Positions 42,184 through 50,859 of a stretch of 64,000 bases of DNA are shown here, piece by piece. The translations under genes and the position numbers were made by a program. The notes below the pieces were generated by a model. The model saw only the letters and a program-made list of their open reading frames with translations, made no database searches and had not been told where the DNA came from. The first letter of the stretch is position 1; the number at the start of each line of letters is the position of its first letter. The stretch is from Parvibaculum sp039973015. GTDB taxonomy: Bacteria; Pseudomonadota; Alphaproteobacteria; Parvibaculales; Parvibaculaceae. The DNA is taken from positions 186,001 to 250,000 of the forward strand of contig NZ_JBDWLT010000007.1 of the NCBI RefSeq assembly GCF_039973015.1. The letters run 5' to 3'.

Positions 42184-42810
42184 TCAATCCTTCTGAACCA
42201 GCCGCGCGACATAGCGGGCCAGCATATCGATTTCAAGATTAACGGGATCACCCGTCTTCGCCAGCCCCCAGGTCGTGACCTGCTGGGTGTGGGGGATAAT
42301 GTTGACGCCGAAACGCGTAGCCGCGGCATTGCCGCCGGGTTTCGGATCTTCCACCTCGTTCACGGTCAACGATGTGCCATTCAGCGTCACCGAGCCTTTG
42401 GACGCGATGAAGCGAGCTAGGTCGTCCGGGGCCTCGAAGGTGAAGCGCAGCGAGTCGCCCTCTTGCCTGATATCGGCAATCCGTCCAACGCCGTCCACAT
42501 GCCCGCTTACTATATGGCCCCCGAGTTCGTCGCCGGCCTTGAGCGCACGCTCCAGGTTGATCTTCGTACCCTCGCTCCACATGCCAAGAATCGTGCAATC
42601 GAGAGATTCCTGCGATACGTCGACGGCGAACCAGTTGCCCCTGGAATCGCTACCCTTGTCCACCACCGTCAGGCAGCAGCCCGCACAGGCAATCGAAGCG
42701 CCAAGATCGATGGTCTGCGGATCGTAAGCCGTCTCGATGGTGAAGCGCGTATCGCCCCTCTTCTCAATGGCGCGGATGCGCCCGATATCGGTGATGATCC
42801 CGGTAAACAT
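42184..42810 (-). CDS. ribE: riboflavin synthase alpha chain
   Basis: A 208-residue enzyme forming riboflavin by dismutation of two lumazines. Two lumazine-binding barrel repeats are seen: MFTGIITDIGRIRAIEKRGDTRF with GASIACAGCCLTVVD, and GGHIVSGHVDGVGRI with KGSVTLNGTSLTVNEVED. It lies 3 bp after ribD and 5 bp before ribBX (or overlaps it if the TTG start is used). Confidence 0.95.
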   Translation of the reverse strand: MFTGIITDIGRIRAIEKRGDTRFTIETAYDPQTIDLGASIACAGCCLTVVDKGSDSRGNWFAVDVSQESLDCTILGMWSEGTKINLERALKAGDELGGHIVSGHVDGVGRIADIRQEGDSLRFTFEAPDDLARFIASKGSVTLNGTSLTVNEVEDPKPGGNAAATRFGVNIIPHTQQVTTWGLAKTGDPVNLEIDMLARYVARLVQKD

Positions 42811-42813
42811 CGT

Positions 42814-43938
42814 TCAGCTCCCGCGCACGAAACTGGCGATCGTGTCGCCACCGGCAACCGCTGTTCCGCGCAGCATGAAAGCCGGCGCGTCACCAGCCTT
42901 CTTGATGCCAAGCGCTGCTACCGCCGGATAGCCATCCCCGCCAATCACCTTCGGCGCCTGGAACCATTCGATACGGTCGACGAGAACTTCCCGGATCAGC
43001 GAGGCTGCGAGCCGCGCGCCCCCCTCAACCAGCACCCGCGTCACACCGCGCGCCGCAATGGCTTCCATTGCCGCGCGCATGTTCATCACGCCGTCCTCGC
43101 CCGGCTCAACATCGATCAGCGTCACCCCACATCCCTCGAAGGCTTCGCGGCGACGTGCATCACCACCCGGCAACGTCAATATCCAGACCGGCGTCTTTTT
43201 GGCGTCGCGCACGAGCCGCGAGGTAAGCGGCAGACGCAAGCGCCCATCCGCCACGATACGAACGGGCGAACGCGCCTCAAGCCCCGGCAAACGGCAGGTG
43301 AGTTCCGGGTCGTCGACGATGGCGGTCGCACTGCCGACCATGATCGCATCATGTGTTGCCCGAAGCAGATGCCCTCGACTGCGCGCCGCATCGCCGGTGA
43401 TCCACTGGCTATGCCCCTCATGCGTTGCCGTCCGTCCGTCGAGCGAACTCGCGATCTTCAACGTCACCATCGGCCGTCGCTCCGACATGGTGAGAAAGAA
43501 GCCTTCATTGAGATAATAGGCGTCGGCAGCGCAGACATTTTCCGTCACATCGACGCCTTTGGCCTGCAGCATCGCAAAGCCGCGCCCCGCGACTTCGGGG
43601 TTGGGGTCGGCAATGGTGCCAACGACGCGCGCAATCCCCGTCTCGATCAGCGCACCGGCGCAGGGGCCCGTCTTCCCTTGATGCGAACAGGGCTCCAGGC
43701 TCACATAAGCCGTCGCCCCCTTTGCAAGCGCCCCGGCATGGCGAAGTGCCTCCGTCTCGGCATGCGGCCGTCCGCCGGGCTGCGTCCAGCCCCGCCCGAC
43801 GATCCGGAAACCGGCCTCCTCCTCCCGCACGATCACGCAGCCGACCGCAGGGTTGGGCGCAACACGGCCCAGCCCTCGCTCGGCGAGCGTCAATGCCGTT
43901 TTCATGAAACCGATATCGTGGGGCCGAACCATTTTCAT
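42814..43938 (-). CDS. ribD: bifunctional diaminohydroxyphosphoribosylaminopyrimidine deaminase/reductase
   Basis: A 374-residue bifunctional enzyme. The zinc-dependent deaminase domain comes first, with HAETEAL and PCSHQGKTGPCAGALIE. The NADPH reductase domain follows, with LKIASSLDGRTATHEGHSQWITG and VLVEGGARLAASLIRE. It acts at steps 2 and 3 after GTP cyclohydrolase. It lies upstream of ribE in the operon. Confidence 0.96.
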   Translation of the reverse strand: MKMVRPHDIGFMKTALTLAERGLGRVAPNPAVGCVIVREEEAGFRIVGRGWTQPGGRPHAETEALRHAGALAKGATAYVSLEPCSHQGKTGPCAGALIETGIARVVGTIADPNPEVAGRGFAMLQAKGVDVTENVCAADAYYLNEGFFLTMSERRPMVTLKIASSLDGRTATHEGHSQWITGDAARSRGHLLRATHDAIMVGSATAIVDDPELTCRLPGLEARSPVRIVADGRLRLPLTSRLVRDAKKTPVWILTLPGGDARRREAFEGCGVTLIDVEPGEDGVMNMRAAMEAIAARGVTRVLVEGGARLAASLIREVLVDRIEWFQAPKVIGGDGYPAVAALGIKKAGDAPAFMLRGTAVAGGDTIASFVRGS

Positions 43939-43997
43939 CCCTGCCGGCGGGCTAGCCCGCGGTCCTTGAGGATCCGCGCAGCTTGCGGCCCGAAGGA

Positions 43998-44486
43998 TCA
44001 GCGGTCGTCGTCTTCCTCACGCATTGAACCGTCAAACGGCCCGCTGAGTTCGCCCAGAAACTCCTCGAAATCCTTTGCCTCGCGGAAATTCCGGTAGACC
44101 GAGGCAAAGCGCACATAGGCAACAGCGTCGAGGGAACTCAGGCCTTCCATGACCAGTTTGCCGATCATGGACGAGGGAATCTCGCTCTCGCCCATGCTCT
44201 CGAGCCGCCGCACAATGCCACTCACCATACGCTCCACACGCTCCTGCTCAACCGGGCGTTTGCGCATGGCGACTTGCACGGAACGCATGAGTTTATCCCG
44301 GTCAAAGGGCACCCTGCGTCCGTTTGTCTTGATGATCGTCAGCTCGCGGAGCTGCACGCGCTCAAAGGTGGTGAACCGGCCACCACAGGCGGTGCAGAAG
44401 CGCCGCCTGCGAATGGCCGTGTTGTCTTCGGTGGGACGCGAGTCCTTCACCTGCGTGTCTTCGTTACCGCAATATGGACAACGCAT
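43998..44486 (-). CDS. nrdR: transcriptional repressor NrdR
   Basis: A 162-residue regulator of ribonucleotide reductase genes. It has an N-terminal zinc ribbon (MRCPYCGNEDTQVKDSRP...FCTACGGRFTTFE) and an ATP-cone domain (VFD/RVPFDRDKLMRSVQVAM...RRLESMGESEIPSSMIGKLVMEGL) that senses ATP/dATP. Location between glyA and ribD is conserved in alphaproteobacteria. Confidence 0.97.
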   Translation of the reverse strand: MRCPYCGNEDTQVKDSRPTEDNTAIRRRRFCTACGGRFTTFERVQLRELTIIKTNGRRVPFDRDKLMRSVQVAMRKRPVEQERVERMVSGIVRRLESMGESEIPSSMIGKLVMEGLSSLDAVAYVRFASVYRNFREAKDFEEFLGELSGPFDGSMREEDDDR

Positions 44487-44533
44487 GCGCTGTCAGCCCC
44501 CTCGCTATGTAACCGGTCCCGCCGCGGGATGGA

Positions 44534-45850
44534 TTACTTCGGCCCGCCATAAATCGGAAAGCGTGTACACAGTTCGATCACGCGATCGCGAACGGCCGCT
44601 TCCACATCGACATTCTTTTCATCGCCGTTCTTGGCCAGCCCGTCCAGCACTTCCGTGATGAGCTTGCCGATCTGGGCGAACTCCGCAACACCGAAGCCGC
44701 GCGTCGTGCCTGCTGGCGTGCCGAGACGTACGCCGGAGGTAACCATCGGCTTTTCCGGGTCGAAAGGAATACCGTTCTTGTTGCAGGTGACGTTCGCACG
44801 TTCGAGCGCGGCTTCCGCCACCTTGCCGGTCAGGCTCTTCGGGCGCAGGTCAACCAGCATCAGATGCGTGTCGGTGCCGCCCGAAACGATGGCAAGCCCG
44901 CCATCTGCCAGCGTAGAGGCAAGCGCGCGCGCATTGTCCACAATGGACTTCGCATAGGTTTTGAAGTCCGGACGCAGCGCTTCGCCGAAGGCAACGGCCT
45001 TGCCCGCGATGACATGCATCAGCGGTCCGCCCTGGATGCCGGGGAAGATCGCCGAATTGATCTTCTTCCCGATATCCTCGTTATTCGAGAGGATCATGCC
45101 GCCACGCGGGCCCCGCAACGTCTTGTGCGTGGTCGTCGTCACGATATCCGCGTAAGGAAGCGGGCTGGGATGCGCGCCGCCGGCGACGAGGCCTGCGAAA
45201 TGCGCCATATCCACCATCAGCAGCGCGCCGACGCTGTCTGCGATCTCGCGGAAAGCCTTGAAGTCGATCACACGCGGATAGGCGGAACCTCCCGCGATGA
45301 TCATCTTCGGCTTGTGCTCTTTGGCGAGGCTCGCCACCTCGTCCATATCGATCAGATGGTCCTGCTGGCGTACACCATATTGAACCGCATTGAACCATTT
45401 GCCGGACTGGTTGGGCGCCGCCCCGTGGGTCAGATGCCCGCCTGCGGCAAGGCTCATGCCCATGATGGTGTCGCCGGGCTTCAGCAAGGCCATCATCACA
45501 CCTTGGTTGGCCTGCGAACCGGAATTCGGCTGCACGTTTACATAGGCACAGTCGAAGAGCTTCTTTGCTCGTTCGATCGCCAGGTTCTCCGCGATATCGA
45601 CGAATTCGCAGCCGCCATAATAGCGCCTGCCCGGATAACCCTCGGCATACTTGTTGGTCATGATCGACCCCTGCGCCTCAAGCACGGCGCGGGAGACAAT
45701 ATTCTCGGACGCAATCAGTTCGATCTGGTTCTGCTGCCGGTCGAGTTCGCGCTGAATGGCATCCAGAATATCGGGATCGCTCTCCGCAAGCCCGTCCGTG
45801 AAGAAGCCGGCGAAGGTGCCTCGCCCGATGGGGGCATCGCTCAAAGACAT
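44534..45850 (-). CDS. glyA: serine hydroxymethyltransferase
   Basis: A 438-residue PLP enzyme interconverting serine and glycine with tetrahydrofolate. The PLP lysine lies in DIVTTTTHKTLRGPRGGMIL. Other motifs: IELIASENIVSRAVLEAQGS, NKYAEGYPGRRYYGGCEFVD, and QPNSGSQANQGVMMALL. The start is ATG 45850 (MSLSDAPIG); residues read further upstream are not coding. It leads the glyA-nrdR-rib operon. Confidence 0.97.
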   Translation of the reverse strand: MSLSDAPIGRGTFAGFFTDGLAESDPDILDAIQRELDRQQNQIELIASENIVSRAVLEAQGSIMTNKYAEGYPGRRYYGGCEFVDIAENLAIERAKKLFDCAYVNVQPNSGSQANQGVMMALLKPGDTIMGMSLAAGGHLTHGAAPNQSGKWFNAVQYGVRQQDHLIDMDEVASLAKEHKPKMIIAGGSAYPRVIDFKAFREIADSVGALLMVDMAHFAGLVAGGAHPSPLPYADIVTTTTHKTLRGPRGGMILSNNEDIGKKINSAIFPGIQGGPLMHVIAGKAVAFGEALRPDFKTYAKSIVDNARALASTLADGGLAIVSGGTDTHLMLVDLRPKSLTGKVAEAALERANVTCNKNGIPFDPEKPMVTSGVRLGTPAGTTRGFGVAEFAQIGKLITEVLDGLAKNGDEKNVDVEAAVRDRVIELCTRFPIYGGPK

Positions 45851-46335
45851 AAATCTACCTTTTCGTTTCGGTTCGAAAGCTTCCGGGGCCGCGAACCGGC
45901 AAGTCGCAAGGCTGATGCATGCGCCATGGCCGTGATCCACGACCGCCCGGTTTCGATCCGCGCGTGATACCACATCTCGTCGGCCATCGCCAATTGGCCA
46001 CAAATATTTGCAGAAACAGTCTTGCGGCAGGTTTCTCCCGTCTCTCGGCCTCCCTTGAGAAGTCGCGGCTACGCATTCTGGTCGGTCAAGCAACCTTGTG
46101 TGAGTATATTTTATTCGAGAATAGAAATGATAAGTTTACTTGAAAAACTAAGCTGCATCTCCATTAACGGATATTGTAGACCGCTGATTAACCTTGTTTT
46201 CTTCAGGTTAAGACACGCCTGAACCAAGGTGATAATCTTGATGTCCTTGCTTAAAACCGCTATACCGCGCTAGAAAAAGGCGCTTTTGTATCCGCGAAGG
46301 CGGCGGAATAACCCCCGGCAAGGCAAATTGTCGTA
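45851..46335. other. 485-base gene-free region between glyA and the MucR gene
   Basis: It contains the divergent promoters of glyA and the MucR-like gene. The half nearer MucR (about 46080-46250) is markedly AT-rich. A 7-bp inverted repeat is listed separately at 46188-46211. I see no convincing frame: a 66-codon frame at 46022-46222 has no ribosome site and an unnatural composition. No riboswitch was recognised. Confidence 0.6.
46188..46211. promoter_or_regulatory. inverted repeat upstream of the MucR-like gene
   Basis: TTAACCT (46188-46194) and AGGTTAA (46205-46211) are perfect complements with a 10-base spacer, 125 bases before the MucR-like start in AT-rich DNA. MucR proteins bind AT-rich sites and often repress their own genes, so this is a candidate auto-operator. 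Confidence 0.4.
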
Positions 46336-46785
46336 ATGAATGAGACAAAAACTTCCGCAGCTGCGGACACAACTGAAATTCTGCGGCTGGCGACTGAAAT
46401 CGTGGCAGCGTATGTAAGCAACAACGCAATGTCTGCCAACGATCTTCCCGGGATGATCCGGATTGTCCACACGACGCTCGCCAATCTCGATCACGCAGCG
46501 TCGGCGCAGGAGTCCGACCTGACCCCCGCCGTTCCGGTCAAGAAATCCGTGACAGCGGACTACATCATCTGTCTTGAAGATGGCAAGAAACTGAAGATGT
46601 TGAAGCGCTATCTGCGCTCGCAATACGGTTTCACACCTGAAGAGTACAGGGCGCGCTGGAACCTGCCCCACGACTATCCGATGGTCGCCCCGAACTATGC
46701 CGCACAGCGTTCGAAACTCGCCAAGCAGATCGGCCTTGGACGTGTCAGCACGGAGCAACCCTCGAAATCTCGCCGGAAAAAATAA
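46336..46785 (+). CDS. MucR/Ros-family regulator lacking the zinc-binding histidines
   Basis: A 149-residue regulator of the Ros/MucR family, which controls exopolysaccharide, motility and cell-cycle genes in alphaproteobacteria. The DNA-binding module is DYIICLEDGKKLKMLKRYLRSQYGFTPEEYRARW at 75-108, followed by DYPMVAPNYAAQRSKLAKQIGLG. In Ros, C79, D82, H92 and H97 bind zinc; here C79 and D82 remain but 92 is Tyr, 96 is Gln and 97 is Tyr. Zinc-free family members able to fold and bind DNA have been described in Mesorhizobium, so it is probably functional. It is convergent with the DUF6898 gene. Confidence 0.9.
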   Translation: MNETKTSAAADTTEILRLATEIVAAYVSNNAMSANDLPGMIRIVHTTLANLDHAASAQESDLTPAVPVKKSVTADYIICLEDGKKLKMLKRYLRSQYGFTPEEYRARWNLPHDYPMVAPNYAAQRSKLAKQIGLGRVSTEQPSKSRRKK

Positions 46786-46787
46786 GG

Positions 46788-47081
46788 CTAGACGACGATC
46801 CCGCCTCCCGACGGACCCGGCTCGCCTCCCTCCGGTCCGCGTCCGGCGCCTTTTTGCTTGTCCAGCATATAGCGCAGCTTTCGGATAGCCACGCGCTCAA
46901 GCTCGCTCCGCGCAGCGACGGAAGGTCCGACCACCGACACTTCCAGGCCCGTCGATACGTCGACAGCCGTCACCTTGACGCTGCTTCCGATCGGTATGTA
47001 TTCAAAAATAACCTCACGGCTTTCGCCGTCCGCGCCTTGCCCTCCATCTGAAGGGCTATCGCCGTTCCGGTCAGGCGGCAC
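46788..47081 (-). CDS. DUF6898 family protein
   Basis: A 97-residue protein if started at GTG 47081. The conserved core is EVIFEYIPIGSSVKVTAVDVSTGLEVSVVGP followed by ELERVAIRKLRYMLDKQ, which matches the small alphaproteobacterial DUF6898 family. The tail is Gly/Pro-rich. It overlaps the hemA end by 11 bases, so it is likely co-transcribed with hemA. The start is uncertain: TTG 47126 is also possible and neither has a clear ribosome site. Confidence 0.72.
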   Translation of the reverse strand: MPPDRNGDSPSDGGQGADGESREVIFEYIPIGSSVKVTAVDVSTGLEVSVVGPSVAARSELERVAIRKLRYMLDKQKGAGRGPEGGEPGPSGGGIVV

Positions 47082-48282
47082 GCCGAATCTTGTGGCGTGT
47101 CCACACCTGGTCAAGCGCCGACACAAGCTCGCGCATCATGTCGTCCGTATGAACCGGGCATGGTGTGAAACGCAACCGCTCGGTTCCTCGCGGCACGGTG
47201 GGGTAGTTGATCGGCTGAACATAGATGTTGAAATCCTTCAGCAGATCGTCGCTCACCTGCTTGCAGACAACCGGATCGCCAACCATCACCGGTACGATAT
47301 GGCTTTCGCACCACATCACCGGCAGCCCTGCATCGGCCATCATCTGGCGTAGCGTCTGCGCGCGTTCCTGGTGCGTCTCACGTTCGGCATTGCTCGCCTT
47401 GAGGTGACGCACGGCCGCAAGAACACCAGCAACGAGAACCGGTGCAAGCGAGGTCGAGAAGATGAAGCCTGGTGCATACGAGCGCACGACATCGACGACA
47501 TCGGACGAGGCAGCGATATAGCCACCCATCACCCCGAATCCCTTGGCAAGCGTCCCTTCGATGATATCGACCTTGTCGAGAACGCCGTCGCGCTCCGCAA
47601 TGCCGCCGCCACGCCGCCCATAGAGGCCCACCGCATGAACTTCATCGAGATAGGTCAGCGCACCGTATTTGCGCGCTAGGTCGCAAATCGCGCCAATCGG
47701 CGCAATATCGCCGTCCATCGAATAGACAGACTCGAAAGCGACGATCTTCGGCTGCTCCGGGTCGAGCGCGCTCAGCAGTTCTTCGAGATGCGCAAGATCA
47801 TTGTGCCGCCACAGCCTCTTCGGGCCGCCGCCGCGCTTGATGCCTTCGATCATCGACGCATGGTTCATCTCATCCGAGATGATCACGCAATCGCCAAGAA
47901 TACGCGCCAGAGTCGAAAGCGTCGCGTCGTTTGCAGCATAACCCGAGGTGAAGAGCAGCGCCGATTCCTTCTGATGAAGGTCGGCAATCTCATGCTCCAG
48001 TTCGACGTGATAATGCGTTGTCCCCGAAATATTGCGCGTACCGCCGGACCCGGCGCCTACTTCATCGATCGCGCGATGCATCGCCTCGATGACGGCGGGG
48101 TGCTGGCCCATGCCGAGATAGTCGTTCGAGCACCAGACCACGATGTCTCTCGTGCCTTGCGGAGTGTGGAAAGTCGCGCGCGGGAATGAGCCGCGATGGC
48201 GCACGATATCGGCGAAGACGCGGTAACGCCCTTCGTCCTTCACCGCGCTCAGCGCTTCTGAAAGTTTGCGCTCATAATCCAT
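47071..48282 (-). CDS. hemA: 5-aminolevulinate synthase
   Basis: A 403-residue PLP enzyme making 5-aminolevulinate from glycine and succinyl-CoA, the C4 route used by alphaproteobacteria. Motifs: WCSNDYLGMGQHPAV, GAGSGGTRNISGTTHYHVELE, YLDEVHAVGLYG, and the PLP lysine in GTLAKGFGVMGGY. The start is ATG 48282 (MDYERKL) after GGGAGGACAGG. The upstream 141 bases contain its promoter; I saw no clear regulator site. Confidence 0.97.
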   Translation of the reverse strand: MDYERKLSEALSAVKDEGRYRVFADIVRHRGSFPRATFHTPQGTRDIVVWCSNDYLGMGQHPAVIEAMHRAIDEVGAGSGGTRNISGTTHYHVELEHEIADLHQKESALLFTSGYAANDATLSTLARILGDCVIISDEMNHASMIEGIKRGGGPKRLWRHNDLAHLEELLSALDPEQPKIVAFESVYSMDGDIAPIGAICDLARKYGALTYLDEVHAVGLYGRRGGGIAERDGVLDKVDIIEGTLAKGFGVMGGYIAASSDVVDVVRSYAPGFIFSTSLAPVLVAGVLAAVRHLKASNAERETHQERAQTLRQMMADAGLPVMWCESHIVPVMVGDPVVCKQVSDDLLKDFNIYVQPINYPTVPRGTERLRFTPCPVHTDDMMRELVSALDQVWTRHKIRRAA

Positions 48283-48423
48283 GACGTTTCCTGTCCTCCC
48301 CCCGGCTCCAGCGGGGATACCCACATTATTTATCACACAATACCCCCGGACCGCAGCAAGGTCACAAGCGAATTGTCGCATAAAGACATGGGGTTGGAGG
48401 CGCGGTGCAAAACGTGAAGCACC

Positions 48424-49200
48424 TTACGAGGGCCAGAGACCCCGTTCAATGAGAACCGTTTTCATCAAGGCGGGCTCATCCGTCATCAGCCCGTCCACAC
48501 CGGCATCGATCAGCCGCCGCATTTCGTCGGGATCGTCGATTGTCCAGACATGCACCTGCAGCCCGAGTTCATGCGCCCGCTCCACCAGCTTGCGGTCGAC
48601 AAGCGGAATTCCATATTGCTCTACGGGAATCTGGGCGCAGCCCTCTGCGAACCCGCCAAAGACAAACCCCATCGGCCCTGCCCAGCTAGAAAAGCGCAAC
48701 CGTGCCGTCGAGAGCGGCCCCATGCCGGTGCAGAGATTTGGCCCCAGCGCATCGCGGATGCCCGCCGTCCGCCGTCCCGAGAATGAATTGACGCACACGC
48801 GCTCGACCGCTTTCGCTTCCTTCAGAAGCTGGACAAGCGGTCTCGCGGCATTGTCACGCTTCGGGTCGATGTTGATCCTGATATCCGGCCAGGCCGCCAG
48901 AAGCTCTGCCATCAGCGGAATAGGCTCTGTCCCCGCGATCCGCGCCTTGCGAACCTCGGCATAGTCCATCTCCGCGATCACACCTTGCATATCGGTCACG
49001 CGATCGAGTTTGTCGTCATGGAAGGCGAGCAGAACGCCATCGCGTGTCGCATGCACGTCGGTCTCGATATAGCGGTAGCCCAAATCGACCGCGCCCTGAA
49101 AGGCGGGCATCGTGTTTTCCGGCCATGCACCTGCCCCGCCGCGATGGGCAAAGGCCAGCAATCCGTCAAATTCGAGATAGGGGAATTTCGCCGGGCGCAT
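48424..49200 (-). CDS. glpQ: glycerophosphodiester phosphodiesterase
   Basis: A 258-residue cytoplasmic TIM-barrel enzyme hydrolysing glycerophosphodiesters to glycerol 3-phosphate and alcohol. The active-site motifs are FAHRGGAGAWPENTMPAF (catalytic His and Arg), YIETDVHATRDGVLLAFHDDKLDRVT and NIDPKRDN. It ends with HVWTIDDPDEMRRLIDAGVDGLMTDEP, the family C-terminus. No signal peptide is present. It lies 141 bp upstream of hemA. Confidence 0.95.
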   Translation of the reverse strand: MRPAKFPYLEFDGLLAFAHRGGAGAWPENTMPAFQGAVDLGYRYIETDVHATRDGVLLAFHDDKLDRVTDMQGVIAEMDYAEVRKARIAGTEPIPLMAELLAAWPDIRINIDPKRDNAARPLVQLLKEAKAVERVCVNSFSGRRTAGIRDALGPNLCTGMGPLSTARLRFSSWAGPMGFVFGGFAEGCAQIPVEQYGIPLVDRKLVERAHELGLQVHVWTIDDPDEMRRLIDAGVDGLMTDEPALMKTVLIERGLWPS

Positions 49201-49227
49201 GTTTCGTTTCGCCTGCCGCTCTGATTG

Positions 49228-50655
49228 TCAGTCGTTGAGCGCGCTCGTATTCACGCCACCGTCACGATCATACACGTCGTCCCGGAAATTCACGACCCCG
49301 CCCGGCGCCGCCCATGCCGTGAGATAGACGAGATAGATCGGCACCGGCTTGCCAAGCGACACGTTTCGGTAGTGCCCTGCATCGACCATTCCTTCCACAC
49401 GCTGCTCATCCCAGCTGGCGTCGTCACCCGCCACAAGCCATGTGACGAGCCCGCGCACATTGCGCACTCGCACACAGCCCGAACTGAAGTTTCGCTCCTG
49501 CCGTCCAAACAGCGTCTTGGTGGGGGTATCGTGCAGGAAGATCGCATCATTGTTCGGGAAGTTGATCTTGAGCGAGCCAAGCGAGTTCCCGGGCCCGGGA
49601 TCTTGCCGGAGATAATAGGCCTCGTTCACGCGCGGGTTGGACCAGTCGATTTTCGCCGGGTCGAGTTCGCGGATGTTGTCGCCCCAGCCCTGCATCACGC
49701 GAATGCCCTGGCGCTTCAGATAACCCGGATTGGCGCGAATCTTGGACAACATGTCCGCCATCGCGATGGACTTCGGCACATACCAGTATGGATTGAATGT
49801 GATCGACGTCACCTGGCTCGTGATTTCCGGCGTCTGCCGCGTCTGTTTGCCGACAATCACCCGCTCGTTGAACTCGACCGTGCCGTTGTTCACCGCCTCG
49901 ACTTCCTGTCCCGCGATATTCACGAAGACATAGCGCCGCTCAATCTTCGGCATCAGCGCAGAGAGCCGGCGGATATTGATTTCGAGCTGCCGGATGCGCG
50001 TGTGAACGCCAACCGCCATCGCCGCAACCGTCCGCCGTCCCACGATGCCATCGGGCTCGAGCCCGTTGCGGGTCTGGTAGCGTTTTACCCCTTCCACCAC
50101 GGCATCGTCATAGACATAGGCATCGCCGGGCGTCGTAATCATATCGCCCGTCGCAACAAGTCGCTCCCGCACCTGCGCGACGCGCGCATCGCGCACACCG
50201 AGTTCGAGCCTCTCGCCTGCGGACACTCGTGGCCATCCGCCCGATGCGGCAATATTCCGGTAGCGCTCGATTGCCGCCGTCATGGCGGCGATGGATTGTT
50301 CGCTGAGGGTCGGCGTCAATGTCCGTTGAAGCGGCGCTGTCTCCTCGAAACTGTCGGGAACCGGATCTGACTCGGGTGCCGTATTCGTCGCCCACGGATC
50401 GACCCAGTTCGTTTCCTGCACGCCATAGGAGGTTGTCCCCTCGGCGAATGCCGGCCCCACCAAAAGCGATGCAAACGGCAGAACCAACAGCAAGGCAAAT
50501 ACGGCGAAACCTCGCCCGGCAAAATTGGAAAACGCCTTTTTCACACAGCCCCGCAGCAATCCGCCGGAAGCCCCTCCGGCACGAACACAGGCCCCCGGTT
50601 TACCATTTCGGGACACCGGGCGCATCTCACCAACGCTATTCATGCAGATTGTCAT
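49228..50655 (-). CDS. L,D-transpeptidase (YkuD/YcbB type)
   Basis: A protein of about 475 residues with a signal-like hydrophobic segment (about 47-70, ending PAFAEG). A middle peptidoglycan-binding repeat follows (VEGVKRYQTRNGLEPDGIVGRRTVAAM), then a YkuD catalytic domain. In that domain the active Cys lies in NFSSGCVRVRNV, with the paired His in FLHDTPTK. It makes 3-3 cross-links in peptidoglycan or anchors lipoproteins. The start is uncertain (50655, 50643 or 50625, none with a good ribosome site). It sits just downstream of an LdtR-type regulator, as in Liberibacter and Sinorhizobium. Confidence 0.92.
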   Translation of the reverse strand: MTICMNSVGEMRPVSRNGKPGACVRAGGASGGLLRGCVKKAFSNFAGRGFAVFALLLVLPFASLLVGPAFAEGTTSYGVQETNWVDPWATNTAPESDPVPDSFEETAPLQRTLTPTLSEQSIAAMTAAIERYRNIAASGGWPRVSAGERLELGVRDARVAQVRERLVATGDMITTPGDAYVYDDAVVEGVKRYQTRNGLEPDGIVGRRTVAAMAVGVHTRIRQLEINIRRLSALMPKIERRYVFVNIAGQEVEAVNNGTVEFNERVIVGKQTRQTPEITSQVTSITFNPYWYVPKSIAMADMLSKIRANPGYLKRQGIRVMQGWGDNIRELDPAKIDWSNPRVNEAYYLRQDPGPGNSLGSLKINFPNNDAIFLHDTPTKTLFGRQERNFSSGCVRVRNVRGLVTWLVAGDDASWDEQRVEGMVDAGHYRNVSLGKPVPIYLVYLTAWAAPGGVVNFRDDVYDRDGGVNTSALND

Positions 50656-50806
50656 GAAACATGTCGCATTCAGGGTCAGGATTCGGAATTCTGGCCCGGA
50701 AAAGGCCGGACTTCCCGTCTTGCGTGATGGAAATGCAACTATCGTGCTGCCTCACCCCGCCCGGAAAGCCGGGAAATAGAGAGGGAAGCACAAATCGAAA
50801 ACACCA

Positions 50807-50833
50807 AAAGCCCGCGCCCTTGAAGACGCAGGC
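50807..50833 (-). terminator. possible terminator after ldtR
   Basis: On the minus strand GCCTGCG pairs with CGCGGGC (one G-U pair, loop of 10), followed by TTTT. It lies 27 bases downstream of the ldtR stop. The stem is modest, so this is tentative. Confidence 0.45.
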
Positions 50834-50859
50834 ATGGCCCTCGCGTGAGGTAACGGCGC

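Noticed and set aside
43939..43997. FMN riboswitch ahead of ribD
   Set aside because: The 59-base gap is too short for the aptamer and no conserved RFN motif is seen.
45851..46093. Extended glyA frame
   Set aside because: Family N-termini begin near MSLSDAPIG. The added ~80 residues have non-coding character and no ribosome site.
46022..46222. 66-codon frame between glyA and the MucR gene
   Set aside because: There is no ribosome site, the region is a promoter and AT-rich, and its start lies in glyA upstream DNA. Not supported.
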